Source: Acuticoccus yangtzensis
GTDB taxonomy: Bacteria > Pseudomonadota > Alphaproteobacteria > Rhizobiales > Amorphaceae
NCBI RefSeq assembly: GCF_001927245.1
Contig: NZ_MJUX01000015.1
Coordinates: 1 to 32,161 of the forward strand
Reading direction: 5' to 3'
DNA length: 32,161 nucleotides
Part shown: in pieces, positions 1 to 7,135 of the stretch
Numbering within the stretch: the stretch's first letter is position 1
Layout: every line of letters begins with the position of its first letter
Notes under the pieces: model-generated
Database searches by the model: none
What the model was told of the DNA's origin: nothing
The model's input: the letters and a program-made list of their open reading frames with translations, nothing else
Program-made: the position numbers and the translations under genes

Positions 1-127
1 GGGCGTTCTCATCCTCCAGCGCCTTCAGCCGCTTGGCGTCCGAGACCTCCATGCCGCCGTAGCGCTTGCGCCAGGTGTAGAAGGTCGCATCGCTGATCCC
101 GTGCTTGCGGCACAGCTCCGCCACGCC
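1..127 (-). mobile_element. IS3-family orfA remnant (5' truncated, runs off window)
   Basis: Reading leftwards, the translation contains AELCRKHGISDATFYTW, then RKRYGGMEVSDAKRLKALED and ENA. This is the helix-turn-helix and start of the leucine-zipper region of IS3-family OrfA (Transposase_8 type). The usual OrfA N-terminus and the terminal inverted repeat are absent. Homology begins abruptly near position 127, where the frame continues into an unrelated upstream gene. The element goes on past the left edge, so OrfB and the far end cannot be judged. Confidence 0.85.
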
Positions 128-793
128 GATCCCCGCAAGCACCTCGCCGAGCGTCACCAGAGCGGCGAGATCCGCCGGCTCATAGAGCGCGCGGCGGACG
201 CGGATGCGAAAACCGCCGGGGCTGCGGGAGACGATCGGCTGATCCATCTCGCCACAGCCTGCGCGCGCGGCGCTGAGGGCGGCGTGGCCGATGACGGGGT
301 CCAGAGCATGCCGGGCCTCAGGCGTGGCGAACAGCGTCCCCGCGGTCCCGGGCACCTCGGCCACATGGGTCAGCCGGGCAAGATCGACGCCGGCCTCGTC
401 GAGGCCCATGATGAGACGGCCGAGGACGCGCCCCGAAAGGCTCCCCATGACCTTTTCGGCGAAGGCCGCCGCCTGCTGCGGCGAGGCGGGCCCCAGAACG
501 GCCGCGCCGGGCACGCCGAGGTCGGGCCGCTCGAAGCGGGTCCAGCGGGTGGATGCGCTGCCGCCGTTGCGGGAGGCGTGGGTATAGATCGTCACGGTCC
601 AGCGCGCGGCGGGGTCCGACAGGACCAGCCGGCTGCCGCGTCCGCCGCCCGGCTTCTCCTCGGCGAAGGTCCAGCCATTTTGCGCCGCCATCCGGGCGAG
701 CGTCTTGCGGCGGCGCGATCCGGCCATGAGCGCGACAACCAGAAGCGCGTTCCCGGCAAGGACCGCGCACCCCATCACAATCCATAGAGCCAT
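1..793 (-). CDS. Membrane-anchored protein of unknown function, C-terminus replaced in frame by IS3 OrfA
   Basis: An open frame runs from ATG at 793 to the left edge without a stop. A strong ribosome binding site (GAGGAGG, seven bases before the ATG) supports the start. The first ~25 residues (MALWIVMGCAVLAGNALLVV...) form one hydrophobic segment followed by basic residues (GSRRRK), which suggests a type II membrane anchor. The next ~195 residues have even composition and no motif I recognise. They include WTFAEEKPGGGRG, then a stretch ending GLDEAGVDLARLTHVAEVPG and a C-terminal part with PIVSRSPGGFRIRVRRALYEP. After about residue 222 the frame becomes IS3 OrfA. The normal C-terminus is therefore lost, and the product is either a fusion or non-functional. 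Function unknown. Confidence 0.7.
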   Translation of the reverse strand, partial: MALWIVMGCAVLAGNALLVVALMAGSRRRKTLARMAAQNGWTFAEEKPGGGRGSRLVLSDPAARWTVTIYTHASRNGGSASTRWTRFERPDLGVPGAAVLGPASPQQAAAFAEKVMGSLSGRVLGRLIMGLDEAGVDLARLTHVAEVPGTAGTLFATPEARHALDPVIGHAALSAARAGCGEMDQPIVSRSPGGFRIRVRRALYEPADLAALVTLGEVLAGIGVAELCRKHGISDATFYTWRKRYGGMEVSDAKRLKALEDENA

Positions 794-913
794 GGATCCG
801 CCTCCTCAGAGGGTGAACAGCCCAGCCGCATGGATGTTCGGCGGGGCCGGTGCGCGCCACAAAGGTTCCGTGGCCCGATCACCCGGCGAGGCCGAACCAA
901 AAGGCCCCTCCCC

Positions 914-2089
914 TCACGCCGCGCCGCGCGTCTCGTACCAAGTCCGGCAGAATTTCGCGAAGTGGGCGGCGGGCTTCTTCAGCGGCCTCCGGGACTTGGC
1001 GCCGGATTTCGCACCGGATTTGGCACACCAGGCCTCCCATTCCTCGCGCAGCATGTAGGGGTCCCAGCTCGGCGCATTGTCCCGCGCAAGCTGCTGCCAG
1101 TCGGTGCCGAGATCCGCCGTCACCAAGCCCCCCGCCCCTTCGGCACCACGCCGCGGCATCGTCCCGCGGTTGATGAAGGTCACCGTGTCCTCCGCCTCAT
1201 CGAACACCACGCGGTAGTCGGGCAGGTGGTCGGTGCGGGCGAGCTCCTTGATCGACCGCCGGAACTCCTTCAGCGTCGCGCGCGATCCGGACTTTTGGTG
1301 CAGCCGCGACAAGGGCCACGGCTTCCAGCTGTCCTGCTGCCCCACGGCCTTGCGCGCCAGCTCGTAGACGCGCCTCTCGACCGGGCGCTTCAGGCGGAAA
1401 TAATCGCGGTGGAGGGTCAGGACCGCCCGCCGCTCGATCGCCTCGAGCACCATGTCGGACAGGGTGATGCGCAGGGAGCGCGGCTTGCCGCTCTTCTCGT
1501 CGGTCTCCAGCGCGGCGCGGTCGATGATGCCCATCCACTCGTCTTTGCGCGTCCCCTCGAACACCACGTTGGTGCGAAAGCGCGTGCCGTCCAGCCGGTC
1601 GAGGCTGTCGCACAAGGCGTCATAATCCCGCCCGCCGGTGCCGCGCTGGGTGTAGACGAGGAAGGCGTAGGGGTCGATCTCGACCGTTTTGGGCAGCGGT
1701 TCCCCCTCCTCGTGCTTGGCCATGATCTGGCTGATCGCGTAGATGATGAGGTCCTTGTCGTAGATCGTCGGCAGCCCCTTCACGGAGGGGCGGAACTCGA
1801 TCCACTTGTTGCCATAGGTGTAGCGGCGCGGCTCGCGGTCGGGCTTCTTGGTGAGCGAATAAAAGGGGTGCTCCATCGACGCCATGTCGTCCTTCAGGAT
1901 GACGTCGGAGAGGTCGCACACGAAGAGGTCGCCCTGCATGGTGCGGGGGGCCTTGAGGGGGCCGGGCCCCGGATCGAGCGGGGGATCGGCCTGAACCGCG
2001 GCGATGTCGTCCGCCTCCCAGTCGGGCCGGGCGGGGTCCAGAAGGGTCAACTGTCGGGATTCACCCACCGTGCTGCCGTGCTTTGCCAC
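914..2089 (-). CDS. repA: Plasmid replication initiator RepA (RPA family)
   Basis: A 391-residue protein starting MAKHGSTVGESRQ at 2089. It contains RRYTYGNKWIEFRPSVKGLP and then TIYDKDLIIYAISQIMA. These are the signature N-terminal blocks of the 'replication initiator protein A' family found on alphaproteobacterial plasmids, sometimes called DnaA-like replicases. Downstream it has the expected winged-helix-like region (TLHRDYFRLKRPVERRVYELARKAVG). A short KSGAKSGAKS repeat lies near residue 370. The family binds iterons and opens the origin, which fits the iteron array immediately upstream (2142-2636). One further iteron lies inside codons 8-13 of the gene itself. It is the last gene of a parA-parB-rep series on one strand. 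Family assignment is from recognised sequence blocks. Copy number and host range cannot be seen. Confidence 0.85.
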   Translation of the reverse strand: MAKHGSTVGESRQLTLLDPARPDWEADDIAAVQADPPLDPGPGPLKAPRTMQGDLFVCDLSDVILKDDMASMEHPFYSLTKKPDREPRRYTYGNKWIEFRPSVKGLPTIYDKDLIIYAISQIMAKHEEGEPLPKTVEIDPYAFLVYTQRGTGGRDYDALCDSLDRLDGTRFRTNVVFEGTRKDEWMGIIDRAALETDEKSGKPRSLRITLSDMVLEAIERRAVLTLHRDYFRLKRPVERRVYELARKAVGQQDSWKPWPLSRLHQKSGSRATLKEFRRSIKELARTDHLPDYRVVFDEAEDTVTFINRGTMPRRGAEGAGGLVTADLGTDWQQLARDNAPSWDPYMLREEWEAWCAKSGAKSGAKSRRPLKKPAAHFAKFCRTWYETRGAA

Positions 2090-2636
2090 TGCATCTCTCC
2101 CCTACCCCGGCGGATTGCCGCCCGTTCCGCGCCCTCAAGAGTCGGGATTCACCCACCATCAAGGCGCACAGCCGTCAAAATCCAAAGCCCAACCTATCCG
2201 ATCTCATCGGAAAGGCTAGCAATTTGTCGGGAATCACCCACCGCGGCCCATTCCCTGTCATACTCGCGTGCAAGGCGCATGCCCCCTCCCCGCTCGACCG
2301 CCCTCAGAAGACCGCAAAAACAGCCGCGTTTTTCGCAAAACCCCACGCCTGACGGACTCGGGATCCACCCACCGGCGACTCGGGAATCACCCACCGTCCC
2401 GCCATCGGACGACCCCGTTTCGCGGCCTCATCGACGGACTATCCTGACGCAAAGGTCATATCCATGCCGAAACCGGCTCGGGATTCACCCACCAGCACCG
2501 TTTTGCGAGCCCTCTCGGCACACTCGGGATTCACCCACCGGAGCAAAATGCGACTCGGGATTCACCCACCCTTTTGTCGGGATCCACCCACCGCAGACTC
2601 GGGAATCACACACCCTTTTGTCGGGAATCACCCACC
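2054..2636 (+). repeat. oriV: Iteron array of the plasmid origin (11 copies of a 16-bp repeat)
   Basis: The repeat is TCGGGAWTCACCCACC, with three copies reading TCGGGATCCACCCACC and one reading TCGGGAATCACACACC. Copies start at 2054, 2142, 2227, 2358, 2380, 2478, 2524, 2555, 2577, 2599 and 2621, all in the same orientation. The last four are exactly 22 bp apart, as are 2358 and 2380, so these copies lie on the same face of the helix. The first copy lies inside the 5' end of repA, which would let RepA binding affect its own transcription. By family knowledge these are RepA-binding iterons; the binding itself is inferred. Confidence 0.9.
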
Positions 2637-2639
2637 ATT

Positions 2640-2745
2640 TTGGCCCAAATCACCCGGAATTTTGATTATATTTCAGCCGCTTATCCGACCGAAAAAAGCC
2701 CTAAACACTGAAACACTCTTTAAACACAGAAACACAAGGGGAAAT
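2640..2745. other. AT-rich segment beside the iterons, probable DNA unwinding element
   Basis: This stretch is much richer in A and T than anything else near the origin. It contains runs such as GAAAAAAG, GATTATATTT and CTTTAAA. It also holds four AAACAC hexamers at 2703, 2711, 2722 and 2730, arranged as two pairs 19 bp apart. Its position next to the 22-bp-phased iterons fits a melting region of an iteron origin. No perfect DnaA box was found; TTATCCGAC at 2681 matches only the first six positions. Confidence 0.55.
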
Positions 2746-2753
2746 GGCGCCCC

Positions 2754-2769
2754 GTTTCGCATGCGAAAC
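2754..2769. promoter_or_regulatory. parS: parS-like 16-bp palindrome, origin-side copy
   Basis: The sequence is GTTTCGCATGCGAAAC, a perfect palindrome. It is identical to two of the copies between parA and parB. It lies three bases beyond the stop codon of parB, between parB and the origin. Confidence 0.75.
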
Positions 2770-2772
2770 ACC

Positions 2773-3831
2773 TCACTTCACCGCCCTCAAAAGCGCCCGA
2801 ACCTCGTCCCTCACCGCCTCCGACAGAGCGGGACCGCGAAGCACCAATTCGGTCTCGGTTTCGCGGCACACCAGGCCAGGCCGTAGCTCTTCCTCACGCG
2901 GTGCCGCTTTCGCCGCCGTGCGCGGGCTGATGAAAGAGGCGAGGATCGCCGCCTCCCCCGCCGCATCCTGTGGACGCCCCGCCTGCAAGGCGTCCCTGAT
3001 TCGCGCCGAAACCCCCTCCTCCCCATCCAGCACCTTGGCGAGCGCCAGACCCTGACGCTCGGTCAAGGCGCGCGGGAATGAGAGCGCCCCGTCCAGCGCC
3101 TCGACGATGCGAATAAAACTGCCGATCTTCGAGCGCCGCGCCCGGCTGGCCGCTGCGAACAGCTCCGCCAAGGCGGTCCGCGCGTCGGGATAAGCCCCCG
3201 CCTCCGCCGCCTTCACCGCAATGCGGGCGCGCTCATAGAAGGACAAGGCGGCGCGGATCTCGTTTTCCTCCACCATGGCCTGATAGGCATTGCGGGCGGT
3301 TTCGGGACGGCGCACCGCGGCCAGCACGTCGCCGCGACCGATGCGACGTAACGCGGTGATCCGTCGCGAACCGGAAATCAGTCCCCAGCGGCCCCTGCGG
3401 TTGGGTTCGCCCAAATCCACCACCTCGATGGCGGTCTGCTGGCCACGGCGGCGCAGACTTTCCTTCAGCGCTTCCATCTCGTCTTCGTCGATGGCGATGC
3501 GGTCGCGCACCAGATAGGATGCGTCGATGTCGTCGAGCGGGATGCGCAGCAGCAGCCGCCCCTCGGCGCGGGCCGCTTCCAGCCCCTGCCCCATCTCGTT
3601 GAGTGCCGCGATGGCAGCCGCCTCTCCCGCCACCCCGGCGATCGGCGGCCGCCGCCGCATCGGCGCGAAACTCTTGGTCTCGGGCGCCGGTTCATGCTCC
3701 GCGGCCGGCGCTGGCGCCTCTGGCGCCTCTGGCACCGCCTGGGGCGCCAGAGGCGCCTCCGGGAGCGACGCAATCTCGTCGGGCGCGTCCTGTTCGAAGC
3801 GGGCCGGGGTGAGACGTTTACGCTTGGCCAC
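2773..3831 (-). CDS. parB: Plasmid partition protein ParB
   Basis: A ParB/RepB-family centromere-binding protein of 352 residues if translation starts at GTG 3831 (VAKRKRLTPARFEQ). That start has AAGGA six bases upstream. An ATG at 3927 would add 32 residues but would put two of the palindromic sites inside the coding region, so I prefer the GTG. The ParB N-terminal block is visible as DIDASYLVRDRIAIDEDEMEALKESL, then RRRGQQTAIEVV. ISGSRRITALRRI occupies the place of the GERRxRA nucleotide-binding box, with the Glu replaced by Ser. A helical DNA-binding region follows (MVEENEIRAALSFYERARIA). An Ala/Pro-rich linker near residues 15-40 holds a DNA-level inverted repeat. It is transcribed after parA and before repA. 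The role in segregation is from the family and context. Confidence 0.85.
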   Translation of the reverse strand: MAKRKRLTPARFEQDAPDEIASLPEAPLAPQAVPEAPEAPAPAAEHEPAPETKSFAPMRRRPPIAGVAGEAAAIAALNEMGQGLEAARAEGRLLLRIPLDDIDASYLVRDRIAIDEDEMEALKESLRRRGQQTAIEVVDLGEPNRRGRWGLISGSRRITALRRIGRGDVLAAVRRPETARNAYQAMVEENEIRAALSFYERARIAVKAAEAGAYPDARTALAELFAAASRARRSKIGSFIRIVEALDGALSFPRALTERQGLALAKVLDGEEGVSARIRDALQAGRPQDAAGEAAILASFISPRTAAKAAPREEELRPGLVCRETETELVLRGPALSEAVRDEVRALLRAVK

Positions 3832-3875
3832 GGCGGATCCTTTCGCGGCTGCAACGGGGGGCCGGGCGACGAAGC

Positions 3876-4097
3876 GCTTCGCTTGCGAAACGCTGGTTGG
3901 ATGTTTCGCGTGCGAAACGAGTCCCACGGGGTGTTTCGCATGCGAAACAGGTCTCGGTTAGCGTTTCGCACGCGAAACACTGGGCACCGAGTTTCCCCGC
4001 ACCACCGGACCACACTGCCCCGTTTCGCAAGCGAAACAATCTCGGTTCAGCGTTTCGCGCGCGAAACAAGTTCCAGCTGGCGTTTCGCATGCGAAAC
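3876..4097. repeat. parS: parS-like centromere array, seven 16-bp palindromes
   Basis: Copies of GTTTCGC-NN-GCGAAAC start at 3876 (first half degenerate, GCTTCGC), 3903, 3933, 3963, 4022, 4052 and 4082. The centre dinucleotides are TT, GT, AT, AC, AA, GC and AT, so only the two 7-bp arms are conserved. Spacings are 27, 30, 30, 59, 30 and 30 bp, close to multiples of 30 bp. All lie in the parA-parB gap. Dense palindromes between parA and parB are the expected form of a partition site. Binding by this ParB is inferred. The array could also act as an operator for parB. Confidence 0.85.
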
Positions 4098-4122
4098 ACT
4101 GGCACCCCCCTCACCCCGGCGC

Positions 4123-5502
4123 TCATTCGGCCGCCACCTTGGTCGCGGCCAGCTCGTCGCGGCGCCAGGCCCCCAGGATCAGCGCCTTCAACATGGCGTA
4201 GGTGGCGTCGAACGTTTCGCGGCCTCGCGCATAGGTCTCGCGGTTGAAGTCGCGATAGTCGGCCTCGTAGATGCCGCGTACCTGCTCGCCCGCCTGGCCG
4301 ATCAGCGCGGTGAAATCCTGCCGGTGGGGGCTCAGGGTGCGGCCCAGATAGGCCTGCATCAAGGACGCCAATTCGCCCTGCTGGGCCGCGTCGAAACGGG
4401 TGACGACGGCGCGCACCGCGTCCCACTGGAACGCCATCTCGGGACGGCCGAGGGCGCGGGCGGCCCGGTTCTCGCCCTCCTCGATGGAGCGGAAGGTGGC
4501 GTGCAGCATGTCGAAGAAGCGCCCGGTGGAATCGAACTCCAGGAAGGACGCGCCGAGCGGCACCAAAAGGATGTCCGCCGCCGACAGCCCGTTGATGGTG
4601 AGGTAACCCAGCGCCGGCGGCGTATCGAGGAAGACGATGTCATACTCGTCAAGCACCCCGTCGGCGGCGAGGGTGTCGCTGAGCGCGTCCCACAGCGGCC
4701 AGCCGCCCGCCGCCATCCGCCAGACCGGGATCTGAAACTCGGCCCAATAAAGGTTCAGCTGGGCGCCGATCAGGTCGATGTTGGGCCAATGGGTCGGGCG
4801 GATGAGATCCTGCGCGGTGACGGTGAGGGCCTCCGTCAGCGTCTCGTCGAGAGGGGCCGTTTCGGCGCCCCGCGCGCTGCGCTGCGCGTTCTCGCGCTCC
4901 AGATGTTTCGCATAGTGACGGGCGATGAGCGGGAACACGGTGTCCCACTCGTCGGCGACCGTGCCGCCGAAAATGGAGGTCATCGAGCCCTGACTGTCGA
5001 GGTCGATGACGAGCACCTTGTAGCCGTCGAGCGCCGCGGACATTGCAAGGTGGGCCGCCGTCGAGGTCTTGCCGACGCCGCCCTTGAAGTTGGCCACCGA
5101 GACGATCTTGGCCGGCAGCTCGGCGGGCCGCCACGGCAGATAATTCTTCGCCTTCGACCCCTCGGCGCCAAAGTGGGCGCGCAGCTTCAGCACCTCGTCG
5201 AGGCTGAACCATTTGGCGCCGCCCTCGGTCTCGGACACGCCTTGGGGCAGCTCCGGGTTGGCCCGCAGCACGCGGCGGAAGTGGGCCGGGGCGACGGGGA
5301 TCAGATAGCGCGTGATCTCCCAGGTCGAGAAGGGCCGCAGCCGCCGGGTGCCGCCTTGCTCGATGCCGCGCGAGGTCAGATCCTCCCGCCCGGCGGCGCA
5401 GGCCTTGGCGACCGCTGCGAAACTCTCCGTGGTGGCGGGTCCGCCGAGGTCGGCGAGGGCGGTGTCGGGGTCGATGCCGAGGTAGGGGGGCGTGTCGCTC
5501 AT
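4123..5502 (-). CDS. parA: Plasmid partition ATPase ParA (type Ia, with N-terminal HTH)
   Basis: A 459-residue protein. The first ~120 residues form a DNA-binding extension typical of large type Ia ParA proteins. In it, FSTWEITRYLIPVAPAHFRR and AKWFSLDEVLKLRAHFG look like a MerR-type helix-turn-helix. The deviant Walker A box FKGGVGKTS lies at residues ~139-147. The A' motif is VIDLDSQGSMTS and Walker B is DIVFLDTPPALG. The protein is expected to form nucleoid-bound filaments or gradients that move ParB-parS complexes, and to repress its own promoter through the N-terminal domain. It is first in the parA-parB-rep series, and its promoter should lie in 5503-5700. The start at 5502 gives MSDTPPYLG, with AAGGAG 13 bases upstream. 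That spacing is long, so the start is less certain than the gene. Confidence 0.93.
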   Translation of the reverse strand: MSDTPPYLGIDPDTALADLGGPATTESFAAVAKACAAGREDLTSRGIEQGGTRRLRPFSTWEITRYLIPVAPAHFRRVLRANPELPQGVSETEGGAKWFSLDEVLKLRAHFGAEGSKAKNYLPWRPAELPAKIVSVANFKGGVGKTSTAAHLAMSAALDGYKVLVIDLDSQGSMTSIFGGTVADEWDTVFPLIARHYAKHLERENAQRSARGAETAPLDETLTEALTVTAQDLIRPTHWPNIDLIGAQLNLYWAEFQIPVWRMAAGGWPLWDALSDTLAADGVLDEYDIVFLDTPPALGYLTINGLSAADILLVPLGASFLEFDSTGRFFDMLHATFRSIEEGENRAARALGRPEMAFQWDAVRAVVTRFDAAQQGELASLMQAYLGRTLSPHRQDFTALIGQAGEQVRGIYEADYRDFNRETYARGRETFDATYAMLKALILGAWRRDELAATKVAAE

Positions 5503-5590
5503 ATCCGGCCGCTCGCTCCTTCATTGACGGTGCGCTGAACCATGTGCCGCGTTTCAGGCCAAATGCCACCAGACGCGATACATGGGAGAA

Positions 5591-5605
5591 AACACGCGAT
5601 GTGTT
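5591..5605. promoter_or_regulatory. Short inverted repeat upstream of parA, possible operator
   Basis: AACAC-GCGAT-GTGTT is a perfect 5-bp dyad about 90 bp before the parA start. Type Ia ParA proteins repress their own promoters by binding such dyads. The match is short and could arise by chance. Confidence 0.25.
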
Positions 5606-5700
5606 GAGGAGGCGTGAAAGGGGAGGGTGCCCATTGCGAGGCCTCACGCACCTCGGGCCCGCTCTGCCTGATCGCTGGAGCCGCCTTCGCGCAAATCCTT

Positions 5701-5783
5701 TGGCGGAGACCGTGGTACGCCATCAAGGGGCCGCAGGCCGGCTTTAGCCGCTTGCCCTTGATGGTGTGCCACGGTCTCTGCCA
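5701..5783. repeat. Large imperfect inverted repeat (29-bp arms, 25-base loop)
   Basis: The left arm 5701-5729 (TGGCGGAGACCGTGG...CATCAAGGG) pairs with the right arm 5755-5783 (CCCTTGATGG...GGTCTCTGCCA). I count three mismatches in 29. It lies 200 bp upstream of parA in a non-coding gap. Single-strand origins, transfer origins, terminators and small non-autonomous elements can all look like this. There is no run of T after either arm to favour a terminator. Confidence 0.75.
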
Positions 5784-5997
5784 TGCGGTGCAGGGCGAAG
5801 GTGGGTCCAGTGATCAGGCGGATCCCTGATCGTTGGTGAGCCAGAGCCCGCCGGGGGCTTGGGCGTCTCGCCCCGGCACAGCGGCGACAGGATTGGTCCC
5901 ACCCCCGTTTCGCGATAGGTCAGATGGATCAACGCGATGAAGGCAGGCGAACGGCCATGCCTTCGCCCCACCCCGCTCCGTGCTTCGAGGCTCCACC
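5784..5997. other. Non-coding gap, nothing recognised
   Basis: Between the inverted repeat and the next gene I see no convincing reading frame, repeat or promoter consensus. Together with 5503-5700 it forms a gap of almost 500 bp that separates the plasmid backbone from the cargo genes. Confidence 0.4.
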
Positions 5998-7092
5998 ATG
6001 GCCGCACCGTCCCGTATCCTGGCCCTGGTGACCGATGCGTTCGGCAGCTATGGCGGCATCGCCTGCTATAATCGCGATGTTCTGACGGCGCTGGCCGAGC
6101 TCGGCCACGAGGTGCGGGTGCTGCCGCGTCTGGCCGAGCCGGAGCACGAGCCGCTGCCGGCCGGTCTGGTGCAGCGGCGGCCGCGTCACAACAAGCTCGC
6201 CTATGCGGGGGCGTCGCTGGCGGAAGCGCTCCTATGGCGGCCTGACGTCATCTTCAACGGGCATCTGTATCATGGGCCGCTGGCGGTGCAGCTCGGGCGT
6301 CTCGTCGGCGCGCCGGTGGTGAGCCAGCTGCACGGCACGGAGATGTGGGGCACGGTCAGCCCCGCCCACGCCGGTGCGCTGCGAAACTCCACCAAGGTGC
6401 TCGCGGTCAGCCGCGATACGCGCGAGCGGGCGTGCGCCGTCGGGGTCGATGGGGCGCGGGTGGAGGTGGTCCACAACACGGTCAATCCGGCGTTCAGCCT
6501 GGGCGACAGGGCGGCGGCGCGGGCGCGGTTCGCGGGCGGGGCCGCCGAGGTGGTGCTCACCGTCGGGCGGCTCGACACGCGCGGCGGCGGTTACAAGGGG
6601 CACGGCCGGGTGATCCCGCTGATTGCCGAAATGGCGCGGGCGGGGCGGGATGTCGTCTACCTCATCGCCGGCATGGGCGACGACCGGGCGCGGCTGGAGG
6701 CACTGGCCCGCGAGCATGGTGTGACGGACCGGGTGCGGTTCCTCGGCAAGGTGGCGCAGGAGGATCTGCCGCACCTTTACCGGGCGGCGGACCTCTTCGC
6801 GCTGCCGTCGACGGGGGAGGGGTTCGGCATCGTCTACCTGGAGGCAACCGCGTGCGGTACCCCGGTGATCGGCCTCGACATCGGCGGTGTGGCCGACGCG
6901 CTGGACGACGGTGCGCTCGGCACGCTGACGACGACGGAGGGGTTCGCTGCGGCGTTCCCGCAGGCGCTCGACGCGGCGCTCGGGATGGACGATGCGGCCC
7001 ACGCCGATCTCGCCGCGCGGACGTTTCAGCGGTACGGCTTTCCGGCGTTTCGTGGGGCGGTCGGCGCGGCGTTTGCGCCGTTGCTGCGGTGA
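5998..7092 (+). CDS. Glycosyltransferase family 4
   Basis: A GT-B glycosyltransferase of 364 residues that probably adds a sugar from a nucleotide-sugar donor to a lipid-linked or growing glycan. The N-terminal acceptor domain opens with RILALVTDAFGSYGGIACYN, the Gly-rich loop of GT4 enzymes. The C-terminal domain carries VLTVGRLDTRGGGYKGH and RVRFLGKVAQEDLPHLYRAADLF. The E-x7-E motif STGEGFGIVYLEATACGTPVI follows. The start at 5998 is chosen because GAGG lies seven bases upstream; an in-frame ATG at 5980 would add six residues. The gene stands alone between the partition region and the acyltransferase on the other strand. Sugar and linkage cannot be predicted. Confidence 0.88.
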   Translation: MAAPSRILALVTDAFGSYGGIACYNRDVLTALAELGHEVRVLPRLAEPEHEPLPAGLVQRRPRHNKLAYAGASLAEALLWRPDVIFNGHLYHGPLAVQLGRLVGAPVVSQLHGTEMWGTVSPAHAGALRNSTKVLAVSRDTRERACAVGVDGARVEVVHNTVNPAFSLGDRAAARARFAGGAAEVVLTVGRLDTRGGGYKGHGRVIPLIAEMARAGRDVVYLIAGMGDDRARLEALAREHGVTDRVRFLGKVAQEDLPHLYRAADLFALPSTGEGFGIVYLEATACGTPVIGLDIGGVADALDDGALGTLTTTEGFAAAFPQALDAALGMDDAAHADLAARTFQRYGFPAFRGAVGAAFAPLLR

Positions 7093-7135
7093 GGGGTGTT
7101 TCGCGCGAGTTGAATCCAGTCAGTATCGTTGCACC

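Noticed and set aside
830-2665. A 611-codon plus-strand frame opposite repA, continuing through the iterons
   Set aside because: It is antisense to repA and its last third simply translates the iteron repeat (GIHPP, DSPT). There is no independent support.
2681-2689. TTATCCGAC as a DnaA box at the origin
   Set aside because: Only the first six bases match TTATCCACA, and no second box was seen nearby, so it is not reported as a feature.
3694-5538. A 614-codon plus-strand frame opposite parB and parA
   Set aside because: It is the GC-rich shadow of parA and parB. Its product is low-complexity and matches nothing, whereas the minus-strand frames carry clear Walker and ParB motifs.
5744-6007. 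A minus-strand frame of 87 codons in the gap before the GT4 gene
   Set aside because: No ribosome site and no recognisable protein; it overlaps the inverted repeat and the GT4 start.
7097-7112. GTTTCGCGCGAGTTGA as a further parS copy after the GT4 gene
   Set aside because: Only the left arm matches; the right arm (GCGAAAC) is absent.
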